Shown: piece after piece, positions 44,435 through 55,399 of the stretch
Layout of the letters: every line of letters starts with the position of its first letter
Numbering within the stretch: the first letter of the stretch is position 1
From: Bacteroidota bacterium
GTDB lineage: Bacteria > Bacteroidota > Bacteroidia > Chitinophagales > Saprospiraceae
DNA: 64,000 nt
Direction of reading: 5' to 3'
Assembly (NCBI GenBank): GCA_018222965.1
Contig: JAAEZH010000018.1
Location: forward strand, 35,870-99,869
Notes under the pieces: model-generated
Databases searched by the model: none
What the model saw: only the letters and a program-made list of their open reading frames with translations
What the model was told of the DNA's origin: nothing
Program-made: the position numbers and the translations under genes

Positions 44435-45187
44435 ATGTCCTCAACAACCTCCTTTTACTTTGTCGATCAAAAAAATGCCATCCGGCAGCTGGTGTCTTCC
44501 GGCCAAATCAATCGAATAAGCCAGGATAACTTTGCCAAAAAAATAGCCGTTTGTGCCAATAATCGATTGTGGGCTGTTCTCAAATCAGGCCACATCGCCT
44601 ACACAGATGATGCCCAAAACTGGAAAGAAATCCATTTGAAAAACCTGAAAATCGATAAGATCGAAGGTACACCTCAAGGCAATGCCATCCTCCTGGCAGC
44701 CGATGGAAGTATTTACGGACTGGAAAGCGATGGTAAGATGATTATGCTTGCACAGGCGGGGCACTTTACAGATATCTCAGCCGGAGCAGACGGCAGCCTT
44801 TGGTTTGTTGCTAAAAAAGCGGGCGAAAAAGAAAATGTTCTGGTCTATACCACCCTCGACCAGCTTCGGCCACAGCCTGTTTGGAGCGGAGCACTCGGTA
44901 AGAAAGTAGCTGCCTCTCCAAATGGATCGGTAGCCTTCCTCACCCTTTCGGGAGAAGTGGCCAGTTGCGATCCTTTCAGCATGGGCAGCTTGTGTTCTGA
45001 AGCCGGAAAAGCCTTTGGAGATGCTATTTGTGTCGATTCGTCAGAGGGTACTTACTTTGTATTGCGTCAGGAAAAGAAAGGAAAGAAAAACCATGGGCGG
45101 GTCTTTGCCTGGAATCCGGAAAAGGATTCGCACAATAGCTGGAGAGAACTCAAAGGAGTAGATGCCCTTGAGATAGCAGCTGCCTAA
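44435..45187 (+). CDS. Tectonin/propeller-like protein of unknown function
   Basis: A 250-residue protein without signal peptide. It contains short repeats that look like propeller blades: NRLWAVLKSGHIAYTDD, NAILLAADGSIYGLESDG and DISAGADGSLWFVAKK. The DGSLWFV type resembles tectonin repeats, but I cannot assign the family firmly. It follows the two tail-collar genes beyond a terminator and may belong to the same accessory unit. Confidence 0.6.
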   Translation: MSSTTSFYFVDQKNAIRQLVSSGQINRISQDNFAKKIAVCANNRLWAVLKSGHIAYTDDAQNWKEIHLKNLKIDKIEGTPQGNAILLAADGSIYGLESDGKMIMLAQAGHFTDISAGADGSLWFVAKKAGEKENVLVYTTLDQLRPQPVWSGALGKKVAASPNGSVAFLTLSGEVASCDPFSMGSLCSEAGKAFGDAICVDSSEGTYFVLRQEKKGKKNHGRVFAWNPEKDSHNSWRELKGVDALEIAAA

Positions 45188-45289
45188 GCAGTCTTCCACA
45201 AAAAATGAAATTCCTTTAGCGCCAGCCATTCAAAATGCGAGTTTGAATTCCTACCTTGGAGCATTCGCCGATTTGAATGGTTTGGAGTT

Positions 45290-47413
45290 ATGGAATTGGA
45301 CAAGGCTAAAGCTGCCCTTAAAACGTATTTTGGTTATGATGCATTTCGGCCCATGCAGGCCGATATCATTCACCGACTCACCACCGGATCAGACGCCCTG
45401 GTCCTGATGCCTACAGGTGGTGGAAAATCTATCTGCTATCAGATTCCCGGTATAATTCTGGAAGGTACCTGCCTCGTGGTTTCTCCACTGATCTCTTTGA
45501 TGAAGGATCAGGTGGAAGGCTTGCGTGCAAATGGAGTAAATGCCTCCTACCTCAACAGCAGCCTTCGCGGAAGCGAACAACAGCTGGTTGAAAATGAATT
45601 CCTCAACGGAGACCTGGATCTACTCTATGTCTCTCCGGAAAAGTTGCTCTCCTCTGATTTTTTTCGAATGCTCCGCCTGACAAAGATCAATCTCTTTGCC
45701 ATAGATGAAGCCCATTGTATCTCCAGTTGGGGACATGATTTTCGACCTGAATACACTCGCCTGGGGAACCTGAAAACCGATTTTCCGGACGTACCGATGG
45801 TCGCTCTGACAGCCACTGCAGACAAGGTAACCCGCAACGATATTCGGAATCAACTGGGCCTTTCAAAGGCAAAATCCTTTATTGCTTCCTTTGATCGTCC
45901 GAATCTGTTTTTGGAAGCACGACCCGGCCAGAAAAGAATCGAACAAATCCACACCTTTTTAAAGGGGCATCCCGATCAGGCAGGCATTATATACTGTCTT
46001 TCCCGTAAATCTACCGAAGACCTGGCCGATAAGCTCCAGGCAAGGGGCTATCAGGCTGTCGCTTATCACGCAGGCCTGTCTGCCGATACGCGAAACAAGG
46101 TTCAGGAGGATTTTGTCAATGACCGGGAGTTGATCATCTGTGCTACCATTGCCTTCGGGATGGGAATCGATAAATCCAATGTGCGTTGGGTGATTCATTA
46201 TAACCTGCCCAAAAACCTGGAAGGTTATTATCAGGAAATTGGTCGTTCCGGACGAGATGGTCTGCCTTCAGATACCTTGCTGTTTTATAGCTTTCGGGAT
46301 TTTACAGTGCTCAAAGATATTCTTCAACAAAACGGCGCAAAGAATACGGAGGTGCAGCTGCTCAAGCTGGATCAAATGTATCAGTACGCCACTTCCTCGG
46401 TTTGCCGTCGACGCATCTTGCTCAATTACTTCAACGAATTGAGTACCGAAGATTGCGGGAATTGTGATGTTTGTATCAATCCGCCGGTTCGGATAGACGG
46501 TACGGAGATTGCTCAAAAAGCTTTATCGGCCGTGGCACGCACCCGACAGCAAGTCGGGGTAAATATGCTCATCGATATCCTGCGGGCATCCGGAAAAAGG
46601 GAACTCCTCGAAAAGGGATATCACAATATTAAAACCTATGGTGCCGGCCGGGATTTGGGTTTCCCCGAATGGCGACATTATATCGAGCAGATTCTTCAGA
46701 TGGGATTGCTTGAGTTGGCCCTCGATGATCATCAGAAATTGCGCTTAACCGAAGCCAGTAAGAAAATCTTATTTGAAGGAGAAGCGGTTTCCCTGGTTGA
46801 GTGGCAGAAAGACGGACCGAAAAAACAGGAAAAAGAAGCTGTTTCCCAAACACAATCGGATGAGCTGTTTGAGCGCCTGCGAAAACTTCGGCTACAATTG
46901 GCAAGACAAAGAGGCATTCCGCCATACCGGGTGTTTTCAGATGCTACACTCCGGGATATGGTTGAAAAACGCCCGGTCACTGATAGCGAGATGCAGGAAG
47001 TATCCGGGGTAGGAGATCGAAAATTGCAATTGTATGGCGATGTCTTCCAGGAAGAAATTAAATCTTATATGCTGGAGAAGACCAAAGCCGGATCACTGGT
47101 GAAAGGGGGCGCGCGACTGCTTAGTTTTGAAGCCTTTAAATCAGGCAAAAAGGTCAAAGAGATAGCCGTGGAGCGGGGTGTTTCTGAAAGTACCGTTATT
47201 GGTCATCTGCTCCAGTTTTATGAAAAAGGAGATGATGTTGATCTTTCGTTGCTCATTGACAAGGAGGCGATTTCAGCCATCCTGAAGGTATTGCCGGAAT
47301 TAGAGAAACCTTATAAACCAAAGGAAATTTTTGAAGCCCTTTCGGGGAAATACAAATACGATCAGATCCGAATTGCGCTGGCTTATTACTACCGGGAGTT
47401 GGTAGGTGGATAA
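45290..47413 (+). CDS. recQ: ATP-dependent DNA helicase RecQ
   Basis: A 707-residue superfamily 2 helicase. Motif I is [14 protein letters not shown], motif II DEAH in [20 protein letters not shown], motif [11 protein letters not shown], and motif [17 protein letters not shown]. The RQC zinc site shows Cys in [12 protein letters not shown] and DCGNCDVC, followed by a winged-helix region and HRDC domain ([19 protein letters not shown]). A C-terminal extension ends in a helix-turn-helix-like part. It unwinds DNA 3' to 5' in recombination and fork repair. Confidence 0.96.
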   Translation: MELDKAKAALKTYFGYDAFRPMQADIIHRLTTGSDALVLMPTGGGKSICYQIPGIILEGTCLVVSPLISLMKDQVEGLRANGVNASYLNSSLRGSEQQLVENEFLNGDLDLLYVSPEKLLSSDFFRMLRLTKINLFAIDEAHCISSWGHDFRPEYTRLGNLKTDFPDVPMVALTATADKVTRNDIRNQLGLSKAKSFIASFDRPNLFLEARPGQKRIEQIHTFLKGHPDQAGIIYCLSRKSTEDLADKLQARGYQAVAYHAGLSADTRNKVQEDFVNDRELIICATIAFGMGIDKSNVRWVIHYNLPKNLEGYYQEIGRSGRDGLPSDTLLFYSFRDFTVLKDILQQNGAKNTEVQLLKLDQMYQYATSSVCRRRILLNYFNELSTEDCGNCDVCINPPVRIDGTEIAQKALSAVARTRQQVGVNMLIDILRASGKRELLEKGYHNIKTYGAGRDLGFPEWRHYIEQILQMGLLELALDDHQKLRLTEASKKILFEGEAVSLVEWQKDGPKKQEKEAVSQTQSDELFERLRKLRLQLARQRGIPPYRVFSDATLRDMVEKRPVTDSEMQEVSGVGDRKLQLYGDVFQEEIKSYMLEKTKAGSLVKGGARLLSFEAFKSGKKVKEIAVERGVSESTVIGHLLQFYEKGDDVDLSLLIDKEAISAILKVLPELEKPYKPKEIFEALSGKYKYDQIRIALAYYYRELVGG

Positions 47414-47449
47414 GCACAAATTTTCTGCTTCAAAAAGAGCACTTTTCCC

Positions 47450-47457
47450 TACATTTG
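47450..47457 (+). promoter_or_regulatory. Bacteroidetes -7 element TACATTTG of purC
   Basis: TACATTTG lies 24 bp before the purC ATG, with the same sequence and nearly the same distance as in the mraZ and toxin-antitoxin promoters. Confidence 0.55.
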
Positions 47458-47473
47458 CTGGAAATATCCAAGC

Positions 47474-48427
47474 ATGAATCCGGATAAAAACGCCATTGCG
47501 GAAATCAATTTTACCCTGCCCGGGCAAAAAGCCTTTTACAGGGGGAAAGTAAGGGATGTATATACTCTGGAGGATGATCGGCTGGTCATGGTAGCCTCCG
47601 ACCGAATCTCCGCATTTGACCATATTTTGCCGAGACCCATTCCCTATAAAGGTCAAGTTCTCAATCAAATTGCCTCCCACTTCCTGCAGGCAACCCGGGA
47701 TATTTGTCCCAACTGGCTGGAAGCAACACCCGATCCCAATGTAGCAGTAGGCAAAGCCTGCGAACCCTTTAAAATCGAAATGGTAATCCGCGGGTATTTG
47801 ACCGGACATGCCTGGCGTACCTATAAGTCCGGCAAGCGCGAGCTCTGTGGTGTGGCATTACCGGATGGGATGAAGGAGCACGATAAATTTCCGGAGCCAA
47901 TCATTACCCCGGCTACTAAAGCCGAAGAAGGACACGATGAAGACATCTCCGCGGCAGGCATTCTGGAGCAGGGCCTGGCGACAGCGGAACAATGGGAAGT
48001 TCTTGAAAAATATACCCGGGCCCTTTTTCAACGTGGTACTGAAATGGCGGCCCAACGCGGATTGATCCTCGTAGACACCAAATACGAATTTGGTTTGTAC
48101 AAGGGCGAAATCACCCTGATTGACGAAATCCATACCCCCGATAGTTCCCGGTATTTTTACCTGGAAGGATACGAAGAACGCCAGGCAAAGGATGAAGGTC
48201 AAAAACAACTTTCCAAAGAGTTTGTACGCGAATGGTTGATGGATCACGGTTTCCAGGGACTGGACGGCCAGTTTATGCCCGAAATGCCCGATGATTTTGT
48301 CGAGCGGGTAACCGATCGCTATGTTGAGCTGTATGAGCGTATGACCGGTACCAACTTTCAGCGGGCAGATACTTCCTCCATTAAGGATCGCATTGAAGGA
48401 AATATCCGCACCTTTCTGAAAGCCTGA
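47474..48427 (+). CDS. purC: Phosphoribosylaminoimidazole-succinocarboxamide synthase (PurC)
   Basis: A 317-residue SAICAR synthetase of the longer bacterial/yeast-like type. [28 protein letters not shown] is the ATP-binding N-terminal signature. [16 protein letters not shown] and [32 protein letters not shown] include the catalytic and Mg-binding residues. It ligates aspartate to CAIR in de novo purine synthesis. It is transcribed alone and convergent with the giant PKD gene, 11 bp away. Confidence 0.96.
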   Translation: MNPDKNAIAEINFTLPGQKAFYRGKVRDVYTLEDDRLVMVASDRISAFDHILPRPIPYKGQVLNQIASHFLQATRDICPNWLEATPDPNVAVGKACEPFKIEMVIRGYLTGHAWRTYKSGKRELCGVALPDGMKEHDKFPEPIITPATKAEEGHDEDISAAGILEQGLATAEQWEVLEKYTRALFQRGTEMAAQRGLILVDTKYEFGLYKGEITLIDEIHTPDSSRYFYLEGYEERQAKDEGQKQLSKEFVREWLMDHGFQGLDGQFMPEMPDDFVERVTDRYVELYERMTGTNFQRADTSSIKDRIEGNIRTFLKA

Positions 48428-48438
48428 TACAAGATTAA

Positions 48439-51400
48439 TCAACGAATGAGCGTCACAGAGCCAATGCGTTTAAAACTGCCATTGGGTTGCCGTACACCTT
48501 TCCATTCATTGCCGTCTTCAAACAGGGCGTAGACTTTCCAGACGTAAACATCCTGTGGGAGCAGTTCCCCCTTGTAAGTACCGTCCCAGCCAACAGCAGG
48601 CTGCCCGTCTTTTAGTTCCGTGGTTTCCCAGATCAAATCTCCGTAAGTAGAGAATATCTGAAGCCGGTATTCCACGATGCCTACGCCCTTTGGTAAGAAT
48701 ATCCGCAGCTCGTCGTCGCCCTGTTCGGGCATTAGTGCGTTTGGCAGATATAAGCTGCCAAATAATTCGGGCTGGATCTGTAAGGCGGCGGTGTCTATAC
48801 ATCCGTTTTCATGAAGGGCAACCAACAGGATCTGCCGAACCCCGTTTTCGGAGAAACGATGTGTTGGATGCGTTTCCTCGGAGATGGTGCCATCGCCAAA
48901 ATCCCAGGTGTAGCTATCTGCGTTGACCGAGAGGTTGTTGAAGGTCAAAATACCGTTTTGCCCGTCTTCATAATCAAAGGCCGCTACCGGTGAAGACAGA
49001 ATTTCCAGGGGAACCGGCAAAAGGAGGGTGTCGGCACAGGCTGTACCAAAGGAAGCAGTCAGGCTAATTTGATACGTGCCGCCCTCTGCATAGGTGTGAA
49101 TCGGATTATCCGATTGCCCGGTTTCTCCATCACCAAAATCCCAGAAGAAAGTATCGCCAATCGAAAAATTGTCGAAGGCTACCTCCTGCGGCGAGCAATA
49201 GGCCTCATCCTGAAAGGCAAAATCAGCCAGCGGCTCCGGAAATATCTGTACCGGCATCCCGGTAGAATCGGTACAACCGTATTGATTGAATACGGCCAGG
49301 CCTACTTCATATTGCCCCGCTTCCTCATAACTATAGACGGGATTGTTTAGGTTAGACTGGTTCCCGTTTCCAAAATACCAGGCGAATCCATCCGCATCCT
49401 GGCTCTCATTGTTGAAAGCGACATTCGCCGGAAGGCCGCAAAAAGTATCTTGCGCCATAGAGAAAGAAGCCACCGGATTTGGCCAGACATCGACGGGCGT
49501 AAGGATAGACTCATCCGAACAGCCATTGCTACTCGTTACCGTGAGGGTCACCTGATAATTGCCCGGATCCAGAAAGGTGTGCTCGGGCTGGGCCAGGATG
49601 GAACTATTGTCGTCGCCAAAATCCCAGAGGTAATAATTGGCGTCTGTAGATTGGTCGGAAAATTGGACGGTCAGCGGAGCACAACCGTCCACAAGGAGGG
49701 GGGTGGCCTGTGCCAAAGGGGCCTCCTGGATTACCAAATTCTGGCTCAGGGAGGATTCACAGGCGGTAAAGGGTGTCGTTCCGGTCAGCGTGACCGTATA
49801 TGTTCCCGGCTGGTCGAACAACCATTCCGGATTCATTGCAGTAGAAGTGTTTCCGTTGCCGAAATCCCATTCGGCGGAAGCCAAAGAACCCGAATTATTA
49901 ATAAACTGGATGGGGGTATTGTCGCAAAGTGGCTGATCCCAGCTAAAGTCAAGATCAGGTGCCGGATACACCTCAATATCCATGGTGGTGCTGTCTGCTC
50001 CACAGGCATTGCTGGCATACTGGATCACGGTATAAATGCCGCTTTCGCTGAATGTATACACCGGATTTATTTCATCGCTGTTATTGCCATCGCCAAAATT
50101 CCAGCTGATGGTGGTTCCCATGCCGGTATAATCGGTAAACTCGACGGTAAAAGGCGCACATCCCTCGGTATTGCTCGCATTAAAAAAGGCGGTTACTTCC
50201 TCCGGGTGGACGACCACCTCCTGACTGAGCGTATCAGCTCCACAAACATTTTCTGCAAATAGTGTAATGGTGTAATTGGTCACCGTCGTATCGGTCGTAT
50301 AGGTTTGGAGAGGAGGGAGGGAGTCGGTGGAAAAATTGCCATTACCCAGGTCCCAGTAAAAACTCTGCGGACTGCCAAGTGTAATATTGTTGATTGCCAA
50401 AATCAGGGGCGAACAACCCGTGTCTACCGTAAATCCAAAATTGGCGATTGGCAGCGGATGTACAGTGATCTGTTCTTCCCAACTATCTGTTCCACAGTTG
50501 TTTGTGACCGACAATTCGACGGTGTATGTGGTGTCGTTAATGCCCTGAGCATAGGTGATTTCTCCGGGTGGCTGTTCTTCCGTGCTAAATTGCCCGTTGC
50601 CAAAATCCCAAAGATATTCTGCTTGTGCGCCCTGGCTGTTGTTGCTAAACTGTACGACAGCTCCCGCACAATCTTCCGTATTGTCGGGCAGGAAATTGGC
50701 TGTCGGAGGGGTCGCTATTTCGAGTTGGAAACTGGTATCTTGCTGGCAGCCAAAATTATTGGTAGCCATCAGGTTTACGGTGTAGTTTCCGGCTTGCTGG
50801 TAAATGTGAATCGGATCAACGGATGCGGAAGTAGCCCCATCGCCAAAGTCCCATTCGTAATACAAACCATCCGGGGTTTGATTGATAAACTGCACGGGTT
50901 CGTCGATGCAACCCAGGGAAGGAAACTCGAAGTCCGGTACGGGCTTTGGCTTAACTGAGATTGTTTTGGGAATTTCAATACTGCATCCCGTAGCCGGATC
51001 TTCGTAGTAATAGTTGATTTGGAATTGGCCGATCCCGGTTATAGCCGGATCAAACAAGCCGTTGACCGGATCAATAATGCCGGTACCGCTCCAGGTACCT
51101 CCGGCCGGGTCGTAGCCATTGAGTTGCAGGGGCCCGCCGTCGATACAAACCGATTGATTGGGGCCTGCCGTAGTGAAGGTGAGATCCACCACCAATATCC
51201 GTACACTGTCGATTACTTCGCAATTGCCTGTACCTATGCTGTAATACAACCAGTGCGAGCCCGGACCAGCCAGAATCGGATCAAAGCTGTTGCCTGTAAA
51301 TCCGTCGCTGGAACTGGTCCAGTTTCCGCCTTGCGGCGAAGCCAGACTGCTCAGGTCGATGGGGGCATCCTCCATACATACCGATGTGTTTGCTCCGGCT

Positions 51401-53868
51401 TCCACATTTTCCGGAGCGATTATTTCTATAGCTGCGGTAGCTTCTCCACTGCAATTCAGGGAATCTGTCAGGGTGTAGGTCAGAGAATATATGCCCGGAC
51501 CAGCTGTTTCATCCGGGTCAAACAGGCCATTCGGATGGACAATGCCTTCCCCTGACCAACTGCCTCCCGGTATACTGGGGAGGGGCAACTGAACGGCACC
51601 CGGCGTGTAGCAATATAAACTGTCTCCAACAACGGGCTGTGGGTAATCATTGATCGTCACTTCCAGGCTGTCGGAATCGCTACAGTTGTTGGCGTCGGTA
51701 AAGGAATAAATCAAGGCATAATTTCCGGGTGCTATGTTTTGCGGATCCAATTGATCGCCGTTTAGGATGCCGTTTGGATCATTCCAGTTTCCGCCTTGCG
51801 GCGAAGGGCTGATCAATACCGGATCATCATTCGCGCAAAGCGAAACAGGAGCGGGTAAATCCACCTCGGGCGGGGCGGTTATACTTACTTCGCTTAGTCC
51901 TTCCACAAAACAGGCGCCGGTGCCAAAAGTGTACATGAGCGGATACACACCGGGAGCCAGGCCTTCCGGGTCGAAAATGCCCTCTTCGCTGATACCGGTT
52001 CCCGACCAAACCCCTTCTCCCGGATCCGCATTAATCTGTATCGGATCGACATTGCCGCAAATGGTGAGCGGATCGGGCATGATGAGCGTCTCCGGTACCT
52101 GCACTTCAAAAGTGTCGGTCCAGAAAGTATCTCCACATCCATTGGAAACCAATAAGTTAACCGGATAGGTGCCCGGGTCGGGATAATTGATCCCCGAAGG
52201 AAATGGATCGGTAGAGGAAGAAACGGAACCACCGGGAAATTCCCAGGCATAAGTCGATATCGGATTGCCGTTTTCGTCGTAATTGATCATCCCCGGATCA
52301 AAGCTCAGGCTGGCACTCAGGCAGGAATCTGGCAGGGGAAGCGGATCGATTTGCGGCGGACCGGAGACCACGATGGTGGTGTCCCAGACCAGGCTTTCGC
52401 AGGGATTGGAGGCGATCAGTTGGATGTCGTACGTACCACCGTCCTCAAATATGATTTCTGGTTCGGTGGATGTTGAATCGGAGCCGGGACTGAATGTCCA
52501 GCCATCGGGGGGATTAACTGACCAGCTATAGCTTACATCTTCTCCGCTGGAGTTGTTGGTGAGCGGTACACTCAGGGGGGCGCAGCCATTATTCCCCGTT
52601 GTATCTATAGCCAGCGAAGCGTCAATAACTGGCGGCTCGAGGATGGTCACTTCCTGGGAAATCGTAAAGGGGCCACAGGCAAAACTAACCACTGTCATTT
52701 CGACCACATACACCCCGGGCGTTTGAAAGAGGATGATCAGGGAGTCCGAATTGAAAATGTTTCCGGAGATGATCTCCCAGTCTTCGCCCGGTATGCCTCC
52801 CAGAATATCCCAGGAGGGAGCCAGAACATCCAGGCATTCGGAAGGATTGCCGCTTACCACTTCAATATTCACGGAAGTGTTGTCAAATTCGATCATAGAG
52901 CCTGCGCAATTGGACTCGGGAATGACCTCAAAACTCAACTCCGGCGGTTCGCTAACCTCAATGGGTTCGATGGTCGCTGTGGAGGAGTTGCAGGGGTTTG
53001 AAGCCACAATTTTTACATCGAAGGCATTTTGATAATTTCCGGTGCTGGTATTTACTCCACAGGAGCTTTCCAGAAAGGTATAAATGAAAGATTCGGGCAG
53101 GCTGTCCTGCGGATAGGACGCCACTATTTCTCCATTCACATAAATGGTATACTCCGTTCCCGGCGGATTGTTGTCTGTATTGGTAATTGGAAATTCGAGG
53201 GTAGCGGGGGCGCATAATCCGACGGTATTTCCGGGGATCACCAGTCCTACCGACGGGTTGCCGCCATTGTAGAGGGTGTAGGAGTTGGTATACACGCATC
53301 CATTTTGATGCGTGGCCGTAATAAACAGCGTAAAATACCCAAAGGAATTATAGGTATGCGAAATGGTATTCGTCTGGGAGAAGGTGTTGTTGTCGTGTGT
53401 TTCGGGAGGCGAGTTGTCGCCCCAGTTTATGAGGTAGCTTACATTCTCGGCAAAGGTTTGGGAGGCATTGTAAATTTCGAGGGTCAGTTGTTGATCTCCG
53501 TTACAGGCTTTGATTTCATTGCCATTTAACACAAGGATGCCTGGTGGTACACCAATACTTGGGTCTGGAACTGCCAATACAGTCAGCGATTGGGTAGTAC
53601 AGGAATCTCCGTTTTCAAAAAGGGTGATCTGGTAGGTGGAATCAATAAACAATTCCGGGAAGGAAAAGCTGACCACTTCTCCATTGGAGTCGATTGTTCC
53701 ATCGCTTTCGAAGTCCCATTCCCAGTTGCTGCCATTGGGATTGTTGACCGAAAATTCTACAGCTTCGGTAGCGCATGGACCTGGGTTGGAGATGCTAAAA
53801 GGGCATTGTGCCTGTACCTGTTGTTGGAAAAAGAGTATAAGTGCAGTTAAGTAGATTGCTGGTTTCAT
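48439..53868 (-). CDS. Giant PKD-repeat protein with T9SS type B sorting domain
   Basis: An exported protein of 1809 residues. It has a signal peptide (MKPAIYLTALILFFQQQVQAQ) and then many PKD/Ig-like domains with YEWDFGDG, YLWDFGNG, FYWDLGNG, ISWNFGDG and similar motifs. A middle stretch of repeated modules contains SPQGGNW, PGGSWSGEGI and PAGGTWSGTGI. The last 100 residues, with LYLPNALMPEQGDDELRIF, LQIFSTYGDLIWET and GWDGTYKGELLPQDVYVWKV, form a gliding motility-associated (type B) C-terminal domain. Such domains direct export by the type IX secretion system and surface anchoring. It is likely an adhesin or surface-layer filament, and the PorP/SprF protein encoded upstream is the probable outer-membrane partner. 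Confidence 0.93.
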   Translation of the reverse strand: MKPAIYLTALILFFQQQVQAQCPFSISNPGPCATEAVEFSVNNPNGSNWEWDFESDGTIDSNGEVVSFSFPELFIDSTYQITLFENGDSCTTQSLTVLAVPDPSIGVPPGILVLNGNEIKACNGDQQLTLEIYNASQTFAENVSYLINWGDNSPPETHDNNTFSQTNTISHTYNSFGYFTLFITATHQNGCVYTNSYTLYNGGNPSVGLVIPGNTVGLCAPATLEFPITNTDNNPPGTEYTIYVNGEIVASYPQDSLPESFIYTFLESSCGVNTSTGNYQNAFDVKIVASNPCNSSTATIEPIEVSEPPELSFEVIPESNCAGSMIEFDNTSVNIEVVSGNPSECLDVLAPSWDILGGIPGEDWEIISGNIFNSDSLIILFQTPGVYVVEMTVVSFACGPFTISQEVTILEPPVIDASLAIDTTGNNGCAPLSVPLTNNSSGEDVSYSWSVNPPDGWTFSPGSDSTSTEPEIIFEDGGTYDIQLIASNPCESLVWDTTIVVSGPPQIDPLPLPDSCLSASLSFDPGMINYDENGNPISTYAWEFPGGSVSSSTDPFPSGINYPDPGTYPVNLLVSNGCGDTFWTDTFEVQVPETLIMPDPLTICGNVDPIQINADPGEGVWSGTGISEEGIFDPEGLAPGVYPLMYTFGTGACFVEGLSEVSITAPPEVDLPAPVSLCANDDPVLISPSPQGGNWNDPNGILNGDQLDPQNIAPGNYALIYSFTDANNCSDSDSLEVTINDYPQPVVGDSLYCYTPGAVQLPLPSIPGGSWSGEGIVHPNGLFDPDETAGPGIYSLTYTLTDSLNCSGEATAAIEIIAPENVEAGANTSVCMEDAPIDLSSLASPQGGNWTSSSDGFTGNSFDPILAGPGSHWLYYSIGTGNCEVIDSVRILVVDLTFTTAGPNQSVCIDGGPLQLNGYDPAGGTWSGTGIIDPVNGLFDPAITGIGQFQINYYYEDPATGCSIEIPKTISVKPKPVPDFEFPSLGCIDEPVQFINQTPDGLYYEWDFGDGATSASVDPIHIYQQAGNYTVNLMATNNFGCQQDTSFQLEIATPPTANFLPDNTEDCAGAVVQFSNNSQGAQAEYLWDFGNGQFSTEEQPPGEITYAQGINDTTYTVELSVTNNCGTDSWEEQITVHPLPIANFGFTVDTGCSPLILAINNITLGSPQSFYWDLGNGNFSTDSLPPLQTYTTDTTVTNYTITLFAENVCGADTLSQEVVVHPEEVTAFFNASNTEGCAPFTVEFTDYTGMGTTISWNFGDGNNSDEINPVYTFSESGIYTVIQYASNACGADSTTMDIEVYPAPDLDFSWDQPLCDNTPIQFINNSGSLASAEWDFGNGNTSTAMNPEWLFDQPGTYTVTLTGTTPFTACESSLSQNLVIQEAPLAQATPLLVDGCAPLTVQFSDQSTDANYYLWDFGDDNSSILAQPEHTFLDPGNYQVTLTVTSSNGCSDESILTPVDVWPNPVASFSMAQDTFCGLPANVAFNNESQDADGFAWYFGNGNQSNLNNPVYSYEEAGQYEVGLAVFNQYGCTDSTGMPVQIFPEPLADFAFQDEAYCSPQEVAFDNFSIGDTFFWDFGDGETGQSDNPIHTYAEGGTYQISLTASFGTACADTLLLPVPLEILSSPVAAFDYEDGQNGILTFNNLSVNADSYTWDFGDGTISEETHPTHRFSENGVRQILLVALHENGCIDTAALQIQPELFGSLYLPNALMPEQGDDELRIFLPKGVGIVEYRLQIFSTYGDLIWETTELKDGQPAVGWDGTYKGELLPQDVYVWKVYALFEDGNEWKGVRQPNGSFKRIGSVTLIR

Positions 53869-53916
53869 GGATTACTGCCTTTGATGGATGATAATTTGTA
53901 GCTGGATTTTTGGAGC

Positions 53917-55053
53917 TTAGAAGAATCGCTTGCAGTCCAGAATTTGTTTGTTGGAGCGGCTTCGGCTTCTTGCCCGTTTACTACCCGGAAAAACGGCGCG
54001 AATATTAACCTCAAACACACTGCCCGCTGCCGGCCCGAGACCGGAGTTGTTGAAATCGCCACTGAGGCCGAAGTAGAAGCTTGGCCTTCGGGGATCTTGT
54101 CTGCCCCCGGCATTGGTTTGCAATCCGAAAGAGACGATGAGTGCATCGGTGTGTTTTTGATCGGGAGCGTAGTATTTATTCTGGTAAAAGAGACCCAGGT
54201 TAAAATGGTCGAGGAGTGCGTACATTCCGATGGTGCCGACAGTGAGGCTTTCGCCGAAATTCATAAAACCGTAGCCTTGTACATCGAATTTGAAATTTGG
54301 GCTGATGGCCATCTGTTGGCCAACACCGCGTAAAAAGTGAACCGGGATTATCATTCCGCCGTGCAGGGTTGATCGAGGAGCCGGCGCAACATCCCGGTTC
54401 AAAAATGAGTCGTTTCCTTTTCCTGATTTATTGAAGTACTGGGGGAGGTGTTTCATGCTAAAGCCCAGGTGACTACGCACCTGCCTCAGTTGTTTGCTGC
54501 CTGCCCGCATATCGCCCTCAAAGCGCCAGACTACCCCAAAGTCTACATCTCCGTAAAGCAGGTTTTCGGTCGCAGGTACAGCGCGGGTACTGTTTACGAT
54601 GCCCAGGTGCGCATCGAGTTGATCGGTAAAGATCAGTTTGTCCCAATCGATGGATTTTTGAACGACCCTGCCTTCAAATCCGAAGTGCAAATTGTGTTTT
54701 TTGCCGGGGATGATGTAGGCGAGTGCCAGTCCGGCTTGTTGCGTAGTAAGCGCTCCGATGCCTTCTTCATCTCGGAGGAGGTGCATGCCCAGTCCCAGTC
54801 GGAGGACAGGCAGTTGCCATTCAGCGGTAGCGCCATGTGTATAAAAGGCCCGGTCGACCCGCAGCCATTGGGCCCGGCTTACGCCGGATAATGCGATCCC
54901 GTTATTCATACCTGTAAAAGCCGGATTGAGGTAAATCCGATTGGCATAAAATTGTGAAAATGAGGGATCCTGAGCGTTTGTAATTGTGGTAGAAAACAGG
55001 AGCGCAAACCCAAATAGCAAGAGGCGGCTCACAAGTGGTAGCCGTGTTAGCAT
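53917..55053 (-). CDS. PorP/SprF-family type IX secretion outer-membrane protein
   Basis: A 378-residue outer-membrane protein with an N-terminal signal sequence (LLLFGFALLFSTTITNA). The family opening DPSFSQFYANRIYLNPAFTGMNNG is canonical. Further beta-barrel motifs include RAQWLRV, GLGMHLLRDEEGIGALTTQQAGLALAY and FGESLTVG. PorP/SprF proteins pair with large T9SS type B cargo proteins, and this one lies 48 bp upstream of such a gene on the same strand. The C-terminus is basic (KRARSRSRSNKQILDCKRFF), which is unusual for a barrel end. Confidence 0.92.
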   Translation of the reverse strand: MLTRLPLVSRLLLFGFALLFSTTITNAQDPSFSQFYANRIYLNPAFTGMNNGIALSGVSRAQWLRVDRAFYTHGATAEWQLPVLRLGLGMHLLRDEEGIGALTTQQAGLALAYIIPGKKHNLHFGFEGRVVQKSIDWDKLIFTDQLDAHLGIVNSTRAVPATENLLYGDVDFGVVWRFEGDMRAGSKQLRQVRSHLGFSMKHLPQYFNKSGKGNDSFLNRDVAPAPRSTLHGGMIIPVHFLRGVGQQMAISPNFKFDVQGYGFMNFGESLTVGTIGMYALLDHFNLGLFYQNKYYAPDQKHTDALIVSFGLQTNAGGRQDPRRPSFYFGLSGDFNNSGLGPAAGSVFEVNIRAVFPGSKRARSRSRSNKQILDCKRFF

Positions 55054-55277
55054 AAGCGTGTGGATAATCGGTTTTTGTAAATATCGGGTGTTCGGACTAT
55101 TAATCCGGCGGTCGTTTGGGGAGGTAGAGCGTCACAGGAATTTCCTGAAAAATTTAAAGGGTGTTACAAATTAAGAAATTCCTAAAGTGTTCAGGTGTTT
55201 AGTTGGGGAATTGTTCGGTGGAGTGGTGATTTTTTTGGTTGAGGTCGTCATTTCGCGTTGCTTCATTCCTCTACTTG

Positions 55278-55303
55278 CCTGCCATACCTTAAGGGAAGGC
55301 AGG
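55278..55303. repeat. Short CCTGCC/GGCAGG palindrome
   Basis: CCTGCC (55278-55283) pairs with GGCAGG (55298-55303). It shares the outer stem of the 30 bp element at 55400-55429 but not its centre. Confidence 0.5.
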
Positions 55304-55399
55304 GGAGCGTCGTTCGCCTTTGGCGATCGGTGGGGGGAGTCGCCTTGCTTTGCTCGGCGGCTGGGTTGAGGTTTTTTAATGTAAAATGTAAAATGCTTG

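Noticed and set aside
49450..50262. A 270-codon open frame opposite the giant PKD gene
   Set aside because: It mirrors the repeated PKD codons on the other strand; the minus-strand protein has clear domains and a sorting signal.
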